Assembly: GCA_023386315.1 (NCBI GenBank)
Contig: JAEWJZ010000001.1
Span: forward strand, 62,001-126,000
From: Bacillota bacterium
GTDB lineage: Bacteria; Bacillota; Clostridia; Lachnospirales; Lachnospiraceae
Length of the DNA: 64,000 nt
Direction: 5' to 3'
Below are positions 25,960 through 34,960 of the stretch, in pieces. Both the position numbers and the translations under genes were made by a program. How positions within the stretch are numbered: position 1 is the first letter of the stretch; the number at the start of each line of letters is the position of its first letter. Below the pieces are notes generated by a model. That model did not search any database, was not told where the DNA came from, and saw nothing but the letters and a program-made list of their open reading frames with translations.

Positions 25960-26175
25960 ATGTCTAAATTAATAACCCAAATAAAAAGAAACAGAGAGCT
26001 ACTTAACTTAAGTCAAGCTGAACTTGCTTCAAGCGTGGGTGTGCGAAGAGAAACTATTATTCGATTAGAAAAAGGGCAATATAATCCATCTCTGAAACTT
26101 GCTATGGATATTTCAAAAGTTTTTAATGTTCCAATTGAAGCCTTATTTTTTTATGAAGAAGAAAACATTATCTGA
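25960..26175 (+). CDS. XRE-family HTH regulator (71 aa)
   Basis: A minimal Cro/CI-type DNA-binding protein: NRELLNLSQAELASSVGVRR is the helix-turn-helix, followed by ETIIRLEKGQYNPSLKLAMD and FNVPIEALFF. The start at 25960 uses the GGAGG at the end of the preceding gene; a longer frame from 25921 overlaps that gene and lacks a site. Single-domain regulators of this type commonly repress their own operon, and the perfect inverted repeat at 25497-25530 is the obvious target. The signal is unknown. Confidence 0.88.
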   Translation: MSKLITQIKRNRELLNLSQAELASSVGVRRETIIRLEKGQYNPSLKLAMDISKVFNVPIEALFFYEEENII

Positions 26176-26388
26176 TATAATATTTAAAACCAAATTGATT
26201 TAATCTTTAAATAAAATTTAATAGAAATAATCATTAAAAATTATCTCAAAATTTGCTTTCTTTTTTACTTTTTTTATATCGTCTATAGCTTAATATCATA
26301 TTCTATTGCATGATAAAACTGGATCATTTATTGCTTATATATTGAAGCAAAAGAATTAAATTATTTATGCAAAGAAGATTTGATTAGC

Positions 26389-26604
26389 ATGAAAAATATC
26401 GAACTCGTTGAATTACTTTGTCATATTAATAATCTGGAATTGAATTATATAATTTTTGTTAAACTTAAGAAGGTTAGTATAGATATAGACATCTTTTTAT
26501 CAGAAGAGATACGAAAACAAATACCTGTATGGACTGGCAAAGGAGAAGATTTTATTATAATAGTGAGTTTATCAAAAAAGATACAATATAATATGTTAAA
26601 ATAA
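26389..26604 (+). CDS. Doubtful small ORF (71 aa)
   Basis: An AT-rich frame from ATG 26389 (MKNIELVELLCHINNLELN) with only a weak AGAAG ribosome site. No family is recognised. Its opening resembles the start of the next small ORF only in composition. It may be a decayed gene or a chance frame. Confidence 0.25.
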   Translation: MKNIELVELLCHINNLELNYIIFVKLKKVSIDIDIFLSEEIRKQIPVWTGKGEDFIIIVSLSKKIQYNMLK

Positions 26605-26641
26605 CTTTAATACAATAAAGCTTAATAGGATTTACTATTGC

Positions 26642-26980
26642 ATGAAAAATTTAAAATATAGTATTATGGCACTAATGGATGAGAATTGGGAGAAGAATAT
26701 TATGATGTATCATTTTATAACTTTAGATGACCAGACTGAAATTGTACATTCACAAGTGATCGAGGAGGAAGATCAGAAAAAGATTATCGTAAACTTTGAA
26801 AGGCCGACAGAAGATGGGTTTGATTCAGCACGATGTGAAATTCCCGATTATAAATGGTTATTTATAAACGGTTATACAAGTGAAGATATAAGCTTCTTTG
26901 AGCAATTGTTGCATGAAAAGAGTAATTTAATGTACCATCCCCTAACAAATGTAGGGGATGGCGCTGATCCCTCACTTTAA
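26642..26980 (+). CDS. Hypothetical protein (112 aa)
   Basis: A hydrophilic, acidic protein opening MKNLKYSIMALMDENWEKN, with VIEEEDQKKIIVNFERP in the middle and ISFFEQLLHEK near the end. No domain is recognised. The ribosome site is weak (AGGA at 12 bases). The last codons coincide with a perfect 10-bp GC-rich hairpin (26935-26961), so the natural C-terminus may have been replaced by a terminator or an insertion boundary. It sits between the defence island and the recombinase module. Confidence 0.45.
   Translation: MKNLKYSIMALMDENWEKNIMMYHFITLDDQTEIVHSQVIEEEDQKKIIVNFERPTEDGFDSARCEIPDYKWLFINGYTSEDISFFEQLLHEKSNLMYHPLTNVGDGADPSL
26935..26961. repeat. Perfect 10-bp hairpin CCATCCCCTA/TAGGGGATGG
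   Basis: A 7-base loop separates the arms. It is the only GC-rich stem in a long AT-rich stretch and falls inside the end of the 112-aa frame. No U-run follows directly. Confidence 0.6.
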
Positions 26981-27102
26981 AAGCATTCTCTGCTTCACTT
27001 AATTTCTAGATCCGCCTGAATAATGTTAAAATAGCAAAAAAAGTCTTGTAATATTCTGAAAATACTGCTATGATGATAAAAAATCTAAAGGAAAAATAAA
27101 AA

Positions 27103-27144
27103 ATAAGCATTAACCCTCCCGACCAAGAAGTTGTTAATGCTTAT
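27103..27144. repeat. Perfect 12-bp inverted repeat upstream of the recombinase operon
   Basis: ATAAGCATTAAC and GTTAATGCTTAT flank an 18-base, GC-richer centre (CCTCCCGACCAAGAAGTT). It lies 158 bases before the first recombinase gene in a 320-base gap that holds no other feature. Candidate recombination core or operator. Confidence 0.65.
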
Positions 27145-27301
27145 AGAAGATGAATTATATATCTATTATCGCCTTGTATTTTATCATAGATAGTATAAAA
27201 AAGCAAGTGATATACAGTGCAATAAATGCTGTATTAGCATGAGAAATCTATATAATTCTATCATCGTATTTAATTTCCCTTAATGCTGAGGTAAATAAAA
27301 T

Positions 27302-28597
27302 ATGACTCATATTTCGAGTATAAATCCAATGGATGGATACCGTTTTGCTGTCTATAAGCATCACCTGATTATACATGATGACCAGCTGATCACAAGACAG
27401 TTTATTGTCCTAAAAGATCCCAATAATATTATAATTGCATTTACCACATTCCATAATCATGTTAAATCAACCAGATGGATCAAATCAATATCCGATGACA
27501 GTAACAACCGTTTCTCATTTGTTATCGCCTTTCTGAATCATGTTTTAATTAAAAAATATACTGTAAATCGTATTGATTGCCTGGTACAACTAACGGTACC
27601 AATGATTCAGGACTTTTTTACAAACTATAGCCTAAATAACAGTCATAGCAAAAGTACAGTTGAACGTTGTGCAACGTCTATTACAGATTTTTTGACTAGT
27701 TATATAAAAAGCTGCGAGAGTGAATGCAGATTGAAAGTATCTGATTTTACGAAGGAAGAAAGTTATCAATCTCGTCATGGAGTAATTAAATACAGGTTGG
27801 TTCCTACTTTCGAGGTTTTATATAACCATAATTTTAAATTTATTTTTCGAGATATACCAGATGCTGTGTTACATATTTTTCTGGCTTATGCGGCACAACA
27901 CTATAAAGACATATTCTTCTTAATGGTGCTGAGTGCTTTTGCTGGTTTGCGGCCATCAGAAGCTTGTAATGTTCGCCAGGAATGCAGTCCTCTTGGAAGT
28001 GGACTTTTAATGAGAAAGACCAATGGAAAAGTTAATCGTATTGTTATAGATCTGACAGCTGAAAAAAATTTACGTTCTGATCTATTACCGGTAGGACGAA
28101 TAAAAAAAGAAAGAAAGCAGCAAGTTTATCCGAGATTTTTATCCGCGTTTATGGATGCATATGAACTACATAAACAATATTTATCTACATGTAAATTTGA
28201 AACTGATTATTGCCCAATGAGTGTTAATTACCAGGGTAAGGCAATGACCTATGACAATTATAGAATAAAATTCAGACAACTTTCACGTGATATCATACCT
28301 TTGCTATTGCAATCAAATAGTCAGGAAGTTATTGAATATGCGCATGATCTACAGGAACACAACATTGCTCCGCATATCATGAGACACTGGTTTACGGTAA
28401 AGTTATGTACTTATGGAGAAGATGTGGCTGGCCTTCAGTACTGGAGAGGTGATAAAAGCCCGGAGAGTGCACTAACATACTTACAAAATAAAGGGGAGTT
28501 ACAGAAACAATTAAGGTATATTAATGATGAGCTTTTTGACTTCCTAAAATACAGTTCGGAAAAAATAATACCAAAAGGGGATCCTGATTATGAATAG
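27302..28597 (+). CDS. Tyrosine recombinase, first of a multi-recombinase module
   Basis: 431 residues. The catalytic pattern is visible: Arg217 in AGLRPSEA, His358-X2-Arg361 in HIMRHWF, a Trp in QYWRGD and the nucleophile Tyr393 in ALTYLQNKG. The N-terminal about 190 residues would be the core-binding and arm-type domains. The start has GAGGT at a normal distance. Its end overlaps the next gene by 8 bases. The arrangement of three long proteins in a row recalls Tn554-type TnpA/TnpB/TnpC units, which integrate by tyrosine recombination without target duplication. Sequence identity to those could not be tested. Confidence 0.85.
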   Translation: MTHISSINPMDGYRFAVYKHHLIIHDDQLITRQFIVLKDPNNIIIAFTTFHNHVKSTRWIKSISDDSNNRFSFVIAFLNHVLIKKYTVNRIDCLVQLTVPMIQDFFTNYSLNNSHSKSTVERCATSITDFLTSYIKSCESECRLKVSDFTKEESYQSRHGVIKYRLVPTFEVLYNHNFKFIFRDIPDAVLHIFLAYAAQHYKDIFFLMVLSAFAGLRPSEACNVRQECSPLGSGLLMRKTNGKVNRIVIDLTAEKNLRSDLLPVGRIKKERKQQVYPRFLSAFMDAYELHKQYLSTCKFETDYCPMSVNYQGKAMTYDNYRIKFRQLSRDIIPLLLQSNSQEVIEYAHDLQEHNIAPHIMRHWFTVKLCTYGEDVAGLQYWRGDKSPESALTYLQNKGELQKQLRYINDELFDFLKYSSEKIIPKGDPDYE

Positions 28598-30515
28598 GCA
28601 TATCAGTTTAAAATCCTTTTTATTAGAGCAAATGAATAGGCGGAATATAGTAGAAGATGAGCAACAAAATCTATTACGGGATATAGTTGCTCTGCTAATT
28701 GATAACGATTGGTATGGAATAGAAATAAGCATTTCTAATGTAGGAGATGAGACAGGGCTTTTATTTTTAGATAAAGATGTTGCAAAAATGGAGTCTAATA
28801 TTCAACTTTTCTTGGAACATTGCAGAAAAACAATTCCTGAGAAAGTAGAAATATTGTTACAGCTATTAAAAGAAAAATACCCACTTACAACAAGTATATT
28901 AACTTCATTTTATATAGAATATGATCTTGATGAAAATGAACAGTACATGATTAATGATTTTTTACTATATACTTTGGAGAAAGATATCCATTTATATAGT
29001 AATCAAGAAATAGACAAACTTGTTCAAACAGTATGTGAAAAACTGCCACTTTATATTGGAAAGCAGCTTATCTATCTTTTGTCTTGGATACGTAAAAAGC
29101 ATAATACTAATTTTACTCTTGATTTCGAATTAGCGCGTAGAAGATTAAACGTAAATAAAACAAATGCATATGACAGCGATACAATTCTACAAATGGTATA
29201 TTATTTATTTAATCCATCATATATTCAGGAAAATAATCTCTTTATCCATGCAGCTAGAACCCCGGGGGTTGCTAACTGTTGGATATATTTAGCATTACAT
29301 TGTATTAGTGCGTTACGAGATACCGATATAATCAGAATTCCTCATCCCAGGCTCCGGCAAACGCCAGATGAAATATTACAGTCTATCATCGATGATACAT
29401 TCGATACAAAATCTGCAATGATTGCGGTAAACAGTGTGTTATGGCAATTGAAAAGTCGGCCAATAACGCCTTCAAAAACTGCTTCCTATTCAAATATTTC
29501 TGATATCAAATTGATGATTCCAGAAAGCAGCATGGAGTTATTCGGAATGATGTTTATTATTTCTGAGTCTCATCACCAAAGGAAACAAAGTGAATCTGCA
29601 TTTATCACACCAGTGAAGGATTATGAAGCAATTACAAGGTATTTAGGAGAGGATATAGGAACCCTATTCTTGGAGAATGATTTCCGAGCTAGAAGTGCAA
29701 ATAAAGCCTATATGCAGGCAATCGAATTATTAAGTGATACTATTTTGGAAGGAGAGATATCAGATACTCAGCAACCACATTCAAAAGGCTATATGCTAGC
29801 AGCCTTGGCACGCTCCCATAAAGGCTCTTATGGAGAATTCTGTAAGACTACGGAGAATTATTTAAAAGATGCAGCATTTTCCGGATATTCTGCGGAACAA
29901 ATAGCTCAAGAACTCTTAGAAAGAGGAGTCTGTTCTTTTGTTGTCTCCATGCTTCTTAACATTGTGACAGAAGGCAAATATAAAAAGCTGAATGTCTCTA
30001 AACAAACCCGCTTAATTAAAGAAGTTGGCTTATCAGTATGGGAATCTGATACCTTTATTACGGCGTTGGACAGTTCTTTTGAATCTGCAAAAAGTATTGT
30101 CAGCAAAATACTTCCAATAGAATCACAAGAGAGAAGAGTTAACGAAATTCTAAAAATTCTCTACAATATTGGTTCAGGAAGAGCAGCTTCAAAGTCTACC
30201 GACTTTTTGTGCTTAATGACTGCTATGAATAGGCAATGTCCATTCAAAGACTCAAAACAGTGTATTGGATGTCCATATGAAATCACAACCAAAGCATCTG
30301 TATTTACTTTAGTAAAAGAATTTCAACGACTACTGGCCTTACGGGATCAAGCAGTTAGTGAACATCTTAAACAAAAATATACCTTGCTAATAAAAGAAAC
30401 GGTTGCTCCATCATTAAGTGAGATTTTTTCAATTATATCTGCTGAGCATGGCGACCAGGCATTAACAGAATATATTCAAATGATTAAGGAGATTTTAGAT
30501 GAATTCCCTAGCTAA
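28590..30515 (+). CDS. Large middle protein of the recombinase module (TnpB-like?)
   Basis: 641 residues. Parts look like a degenerate tyrosine-recombinase fold: CISALRDTDIIRIPHPRL could hold the first arginine and KGYMLAALARSHKG a box II-like region, but no convincing C-terminal nucleophile follows. Near the C-terminus CPFKDSKQCIGCPYEI has four cysteines in a zinc-ribbon-like array. It overlaps the gene before by 8 bases and the gene after by 17, so the stoichiometry is probably fixed by coupling. By position it corresponds to the second long recombinase of Tn554-type units; it may be a structural or target-choice subunit. Confidence 0.65.
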   Translation: MNRHISLKSFLLEQMNRRNIVEDEQQNLLRDIVALLIDNDWYGIEISISNVGDETGLLFLDKDVAKMESNIQLFLEHCRKTIPEKVEILLQLLKEKYPLTTSILTSFYIEYDLDENEQYMINDFLLYTLEKDIHLYSNQEIDKLVQTVCEKLPLYIGKQLIYLLSWIRKKHNTNFTLDFELARRRLNVNKTNAYDSDTILQMVYYLFNPSYIQENNLFIHAARTPGVANCWIYLALHCISALRDTDIIRIPHPRLRQTPDEILQSIIDDTFDTKSAMIAVNSVLWQLKSRPITPSKTASYSNISDIKLMIPESSMELFGMMFIISESHHQRKQSESAFITPVKDYEAITRYLGEDIGTLFLENDFRARSANKAYMQAIELLSDTILEGEISDTQQPHSKGYMLAALARSHKGSYGEFCKTTENYLKDAAFSGYSAEQIAQELLERGVCSFVVSMLLNIVTEGKYKKLNVSKQTRLIKEVGLSVWESDTFITALDSSFESAKSIVSKILPIESQERRVNEILKILYNIGSGRAASKSTDFLCLMTAMNRQCPFKDSKQCIGCPYEITTKASVFTLVKEFQRLLALRDQAVSEHLKQKYTLLIKETVAPSLSEIFSIISAEHGDQALTEYIQMIKEILDEFPS

Positions 30516-32220
30516 TAAACAAAATGAGGCGCTATACGAACCTATACTTATTGAACAAGAGTTGGATTCTTCCAGTATACAGTCCGCTATGGATTTATTT
30601 GAAATCTATAAACAGAAAGGCGTTATATCTAATTGCCAATTTCAAGATGTAAGATGGCAGTTACATGATGAATATTCAAACGTAGGAATTCGCTTTAATT
30701 TCTCACAATTGTTTTATAAACGAAAATGGGAATCAATCTTTGGAATTACATATGCTCAATTTATCCAATACCAAAAAACTTATATTATACTAACACTTGG
30801 AAAAAGAGTACTGATTACATTGCAAAACATCGTTAATGATATGAAAATGCTTTTAAAATATGTTTTTCGTGATGACCTTGATTCTTTTCCAAACTATAAA
30901 TTGCCTTATCATATGACTGAATTTCTAAGCATGTTGCCATGTGTGGACCCGGATCGACGAGATGAAGTAATTGGTTATATTGAAGAACTTGTGGATATTA
31001 ATTTCAAGGAATACTCAATAAACCGAAGAAGCTTATCTCAGTTCCAGAGCTACTTTAGATTTGATAAGTTATTAAATGAATATTGGGGTAAAAATATTAG
31101 TACAGAGGACCGTCTATTTTTTTATCCTGTTTATCTGTGGTGGAAAATAACCGGAGTTATTCCCCTCAGACCCAGAGAATTTCTTTTAACACCACGAGCT
31201 TGTCTGATGACTGATGAAAATGGAAAGACTCAGATAAAGTTAAGACGAAATAAGTTAAAGGGTACCGGAGGAAAAGTTCATTATAACATCAACCAAGATT
31301 ATGTGGAGGTGTTGTATAAAATCCCTGATTCACTTAAGGAAGAAATTGTACGATATATTGACTTAACAGAAATATATGAAGCAAATGATCTCGATACATT
31401 ATTTCGCACGGATCCACATTTTGCAAAATTCAGGCAACCTAAACATAAAAATAACCGCTTTTACACTTATACAAACTTAAGCTGTTGCTTACGTCTGTTT
31501 TATCATGAAATATTATCAAAAATGCTGCACTTTCAGGTGATAAAAGGGAGTGATACAACTGAATACACTCTTGGAGATAATGACATTGAGTACATTTATC
31601 TTGGAGATACCAGACATATTGCAATGATCAATATCATAGCGGAAGGTGGAACTCCTACTATGGCAATGCTTCTTGCTGGACATGCAAATATTGATATCAG
31701 CTCACATTACTATGCCAATTTAAGTAATATGATTGAATGCCGTACTTATATGAAATATAAAACAATGCTGGAAGAGAACAGTGAGTACATCTTAGGTACT
31801 AATTATTATCCATCAGCAAAAATCGAACAAAGAAATACTTATGTTGAACTTGAAAATTCTGGACAATGTTATTCCATTGCCTTTGCTAATTCTGATATCT
31901 CTGATTGTAAAAAAGTAGTGGGGGACAATGGAGAAATTGGTTACTGTTATAATTGCCCATATTATCGCAAAAATCATATGTCATACTTTTTAGATAACGA
32001 TGATATTTACAAATCTAAAATAGATAAAGAACTCCAATTTTTTATCAACAGCCTTGAAAAGTATCGGAAAAACATGGGATTCGAAGAAGAAGTAAAATCT
32101 GCTTATATGCGATTAGAAGCCAGTTCTAATCAGTACGAATCTTATTATATGCAAAAATTGGTTAAAAACTGGGAAGAGGAGAGGAGTAGTAACCATGGCG
32201 CGTCCAAAGAAAATCAATGA
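30499..32220 (+). CDS. Second active-looking tyrosine recombinase
   Basis: 573 residues. Arg224 (VIPLRPREF) is box I; box II reads GDTRHIAM with Arg372, where the first His is replaced by Gly or Asp; His395 (LLAGHANIDISSHYY) and Tyr404 or Tyr405 complete the site. A cysteine cluster follows (DCKK, then CYNCPYY), perhaps a zinc site as in the middle protein. The C-terminus is helical and charged. AAGGAG lies before the ATG, and the gene overlaps both neighbours (17 and 26 bases). Confidence 0.82.
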   Translation: MNSLANKQNEALYEPILIEQELDSSSIQSAMDLFEIYKQKGVISNCQFQDVRWQLHDEYSNVGIRFNFSQLFYKRKWESIFGITYAQFIQYQKTYIILTLGKRVLITLQNIVNDMKMLLKYVFRDDLDSFPNYKLPYHMTEFLSMLPCVDPDRRDEVIGYIEELVDINFKEYSINRRSLSQFQSYFRFDKLLNEYWGKNISTEDRLFFYPVYLWWKITGVIPLRPREFLLTPRACLMTDENGKTQIKLRRNKLKGTGGKVHYNINQDYVEVLYKIPDSLKEEIVRYIDLTEIYEANDLDTLFRTDPHFAKFRQPKHKNNRFYTYTNLSCCLRLFYHEILSKMLHFQVIKGSDTTEYTLGDNDIEYIYLGDTRHIAMINIIAEGGTPTMAMLLAGHANIDISSHYYANLSNMIECRTYMKYKTMLEENSEYILGTNYYPSAKIEQRNTYVELENSGQCYSIAFANSDISDCKKVVGDNGEIGYCYNCPYYRKNHMSYFLDNDDIYKSKIDKELQFFINSLEKYRKNMGFEEEVKSAYMRLEASSNQYESYYMQKLVKNWEEERSSNHGASKENQ

Positions 32221-32911
32221 GAATATATTACCTATAATTGATGAATACTGGATTGAACGATGTGATAGAAATCCACAAAAGCTAAAATATGCAATGATAG
32301 CCTCTTATCTTGAAGAAAAAGGATTATCAATAAAAGAATACGATCTTAGGCGTAACAAGGAAGTAGCCAACTATATCAAAGAATTAAAAGGGAGTAATCA
32401 AATTTCCCAATCTTTAGACAATAATACGATTGTATTTCAAAGTCTTGATATTAATGACTTCCTTAAAAGAAACAATGATATTTATAGTTTACGAAGTGCT
32501 TTAGTAGAAAGAGATGTTTATTACTCTGATATTTGTGATTATGCATTTGATAATATAAAAAAGGCTCAATCTGCCACTAAAGAATTAAAGAAATCAAGAG
32601 AAGTAAACAGTAAAAACGAGGAGAAGATTCAACAACTACATAATACTCAAAATGAATTAATTGAAGAAAATCAGAAGCTTAAAAAGAAACTGGAAACAAT
32701 GCTCAATGTAATGAAAGTACATGTATATCCGGAAATTGCGAATGAATTATTACGTAAAAACAGATTATTAGATGGAGGGGATCAGATTATATCTCCGGAA
32801 GGATTCAAAAATGTTATTCAAGATCAAGACTCTATACTTCTGGCCATAAAGAAGAAAGAAGAAAATAAAACCAATTTTTCTATTTTAAATGACTTATTTG
32901 ACAAAATTTAG
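32195..32911 (+). CDS. Coiled-coil accessory protein of the recombinase module (TnpC-like)
   Basis: 238 residues, starting MARPKKINENILPIIDEYW, an N-terminus typical of DNA-binding accessory proteins of transposition units. A heptad-rich helix runs from about residue 125 to 170 (KAQSATKELKKSREV, then NELIEENQKLKKKLE). By its place after the recombinases it corresponds to the short TnpC of Tn554-type elements, which influences orientation and efficiency of insertion. ATG behind GAGGAG, 26-base overlap with the preceding gene. Confidence 0.7.
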   Translation: MARPKKINENILPIIDEYWIERCDRNPQKLKYAMIASYLEEKGLSIKEYDLRRNKEVANYIKELKGSNQISQSLDNNTIVFQSLDINDFLKRNNDIYSLRSALVERDVYYSDICDYAFDNIKKAQSATKELKKSREVNSKNEEKIQQLHNTQNELIEENQKLKKKLETMLNVMKVHVYPEIANELLRKNRLLDGGDQIISPEGFKNVIQDQDSILLAIKKKEENKTNFSILNDLFDKI

Positions 32912-32923
32912 GGGTAGTACAAA

Positions 32924-34810
32924 ATGAAGCTAAAGGAAGTAAGCAAAATTGCATATAATCAATGGTATTTTGAAAAAAACAAAAGATTAGATCCGGAAAC
33001 AATATCATCTACTTCACTTGAGATTGTCTATTGGCAATGTGAAAAAAATGAAAAGCATGTATGGGCATCCCATGTATACGCAAAGGTAAATATTAATGTC
33101 GAGTGCCCGATTTGTATTAATAATAAGATGTATAAAAATGGTCCAGAATTATTAACTGTTGAAAGGGGGTTCAAGCGTAGGAGTCGAAACATGAATTTTG
33201 TCATTAATACTTGGCATTGTAAGAAATGTAAAAAAGTTTGGTTTACAGAAAGTAGCGATACAATCCCTACAAATACTTACTGTAGTAATTGTTTTGATGA
33301 AGAAGTAATTGAGATAAGTTTTGCCGAAGAGTATCCCGGATTAGCTAAAGAATGGGCAATAGACAATATTCTGCCGGTGACAGAAGTCTTATCTTGTTAT
33401 CCGCTAGAAGTTGAATGGAAATGCAATATTTGTAATAACCTTTGGAGCTCAATGATAGAGGAACGAAGATTTGGCATAAAATCTTGCCCATATTGCAGTA
33501 AAAAGCTTCCGCTTCCAGGAATAAATTCATTTATGGCATTGTATCCAGATATAGCAAAAGAGTGGGTATATGAGTTAAATGAAATGATGCACCCAGATGC
33601 TATATTTCCAGATAACCGCTTAATGCCTTTGATATGGAGATGTAAAAAATGTCATACTTTACATGTCGCCACTGTATATGATAAAGTTCAGGGTACTAAA
33701 GGTTGTAAAAATTGCAACAGTGAGAATCCAATATCAGCAGAACGATATATGTCCCTAAAAAGTGAATTTCATAGTAGTAATGGAAATGTCACAGATTTTG
33801 ATCTTATGTTGCCGGATTATACGGCGCCATTAAAATGGTTATGTAAGGAATGCAATGAAATTTTTATATTTTCAATGAAAGAACGTTATATTGAATCAAG
33901 AGATTGTGCCTGTGTTGAAGGCAAAAGGGCAATTCCTGGAAAAACCTCGTTTAAAGCATTATATCCGGAAATCGCATCAGAATTTTCTGTAGAAAATAAT
34001 GTAGATCCAGATACCATTCTTCCAACCCGTGCATTTTCAGTAATTTGGGCTTGCATAACTTGTGGATTGCCCTGGAAGGGTTCGATAAAAGATAGAATTG
34101 AAGGTAAAATAGATTGCCCATATTGTAGTGGTAGAAAAGCCATTCCTGGGAAAACTTCTTTTAAAGCTCTGTATCCTAAAATAGCTGCAGAATCCTCTGA
34201 AACGAATGAAGTGGATCTCGATAACATTCTTCCAACATATAGTCTACCTATTACATGGAATTGTTCAAAGTGCGCTATGGCTTGGAAAGGTTCAGTAAAA
34301 GATAGAGTAGATGGGAGTGTAATCTGTCCTTATTGTAATGGTAAGAAAGCCATTCCAGGCCAAACCTCCTTTAAAGCACTGTATCCTGAAATAGCTGCAG
34401 AATATTCTTCAAATAATGAAGTGAGTTCAGATATTATTTTATCTACATATTCAACTCCAGTTGAATGGGATTGTCTCGTTTGTAAAATGTCTTGGAAAGG
34501 CACAGTAAAAGATAGAGTGAACGAAGAAATAGATTGTCCTTATTGTAATGGAAGAGAAGCTATACGTGGAAAAACTTCTTTCAGAGCATTACATTTTGAT
34601 ATGATGAAGGAATGGAATTTAGGTAATTGGCTCTTTATTGATCCAGATGAAATTATAGAAAATTATTCGGAGAGTGTTTGGTGGACTTGTTCCGAGTGTG
34701 GTAATACTTATGCTATGAGTCCGAAGAAAAAGTTATTTTATCAAAAGAGGAAAAAGAAGACTTGTCCTTATTGTAAAGGATTGCGAAGAAAAATGCATCA
34801 TTTTTTATAA
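32924..34810 (+). CDS. Repeat zinc-ribbon (treble-clef, DUF4379-like) protein
   Basis: 628 residues built from about nine CXXC...CXXC units of the treble-clef type: for example WKCNICNNLW with SCPYCSKK, WACITCGLPWKGS with CPYCSG, WNCSKCAMAWKGS with CPYCNG. The central four units share the phrase GKTSFKALYPEIA and recur every 210 bases (start positions about 33932, 34141, 34351, 34561), i.e. 70 residues. Such arrays are likely to bind nucleic acid. It begins 12 bases after the coiled-coil gene and so belongs to the same operon; it may be the targeting protein of the element or its cargo. No catalytic domain is seen. Confidence 0.75.
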   Translation: MKLKEVSKIAYNQWYFEKNKRLDPETISSTSLEIVYWQCEKNEKHVWASHVYAKVNINVECPICINNKMYKNGPELLTVERGFKRRSRNMNFVINTWHCKKCKKVWFTESSDTIPTNTYCSNCFDEEVIEISFAEEYPGLAKEWAIDNILPVTEVLSCYPLEVEWKCNICNNLWSSMIEERRFGIKSCPYCSKKLPLPGINSFMALYPDIAKEWVYELNEMMHPDAIFPDNRLMPLIWRCKKCHTLHVATVYDKVQGTKGCKNCNSENPISAERYMSLKSEFHSSNGNVTDFDLMLPDYTAPLKWLCKECNEIFIFSMKERYIESRDCACVEGKRAIPGKTSFKALYPEIASEFSVENNVDPDTILPTRAFSVIWACITCGLPWKGSIKDRIEGKIDCPYCSGRKAIPGKTSFKALYPKIAAESSETNEVDLDNILPTYSLPITWNCSKCAMAWKGSVKDRVDGSVICPYCNGKKAIPGQTSFKALYPEIAAEYSSNNEVSSDIILSTYSTPVEWDCLVCKMSWKGTVKDRVNEEIDCPYCNGREAIRGKTSFRALHFDMMKEWNLGNWLFIDPDEIIENYSESVWWTCSECGNTYAMSPKKKLFYQKRKKKTCPYCKGLRRKMHHFL

Positions 34811-34854
34811 ATATCATTGGACTTGAATAATGCCAATTGGTATACTATAATGAA

Positions 34855-34960
34855 TAGTATCGAATGAAAAAACGACAAAACCCCATGATTCTAGTTTTTC
34901 GGTTTTCCGGGAAAAACAGTGAAAAACGACAAAACAGTAGTAAATTTTTTTTTCGGTTAT
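34855..34960 (+). repeat. Dispersed repeat, copy E (left part) at the end of the recombinase module
   Basis: TAGTATCGAATGAAAAAACG, then CGACAAAACCCCATGATTCT, AGTTTTTCGGTTTTCCGGG and GAAAAACGACAAAACAG match the left half of copies B and C. It starts 45 bases after the zinc-ribbon gene. The rest of the gap up to 35276 holds no gene or clear signal. Confidence 0.85.
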
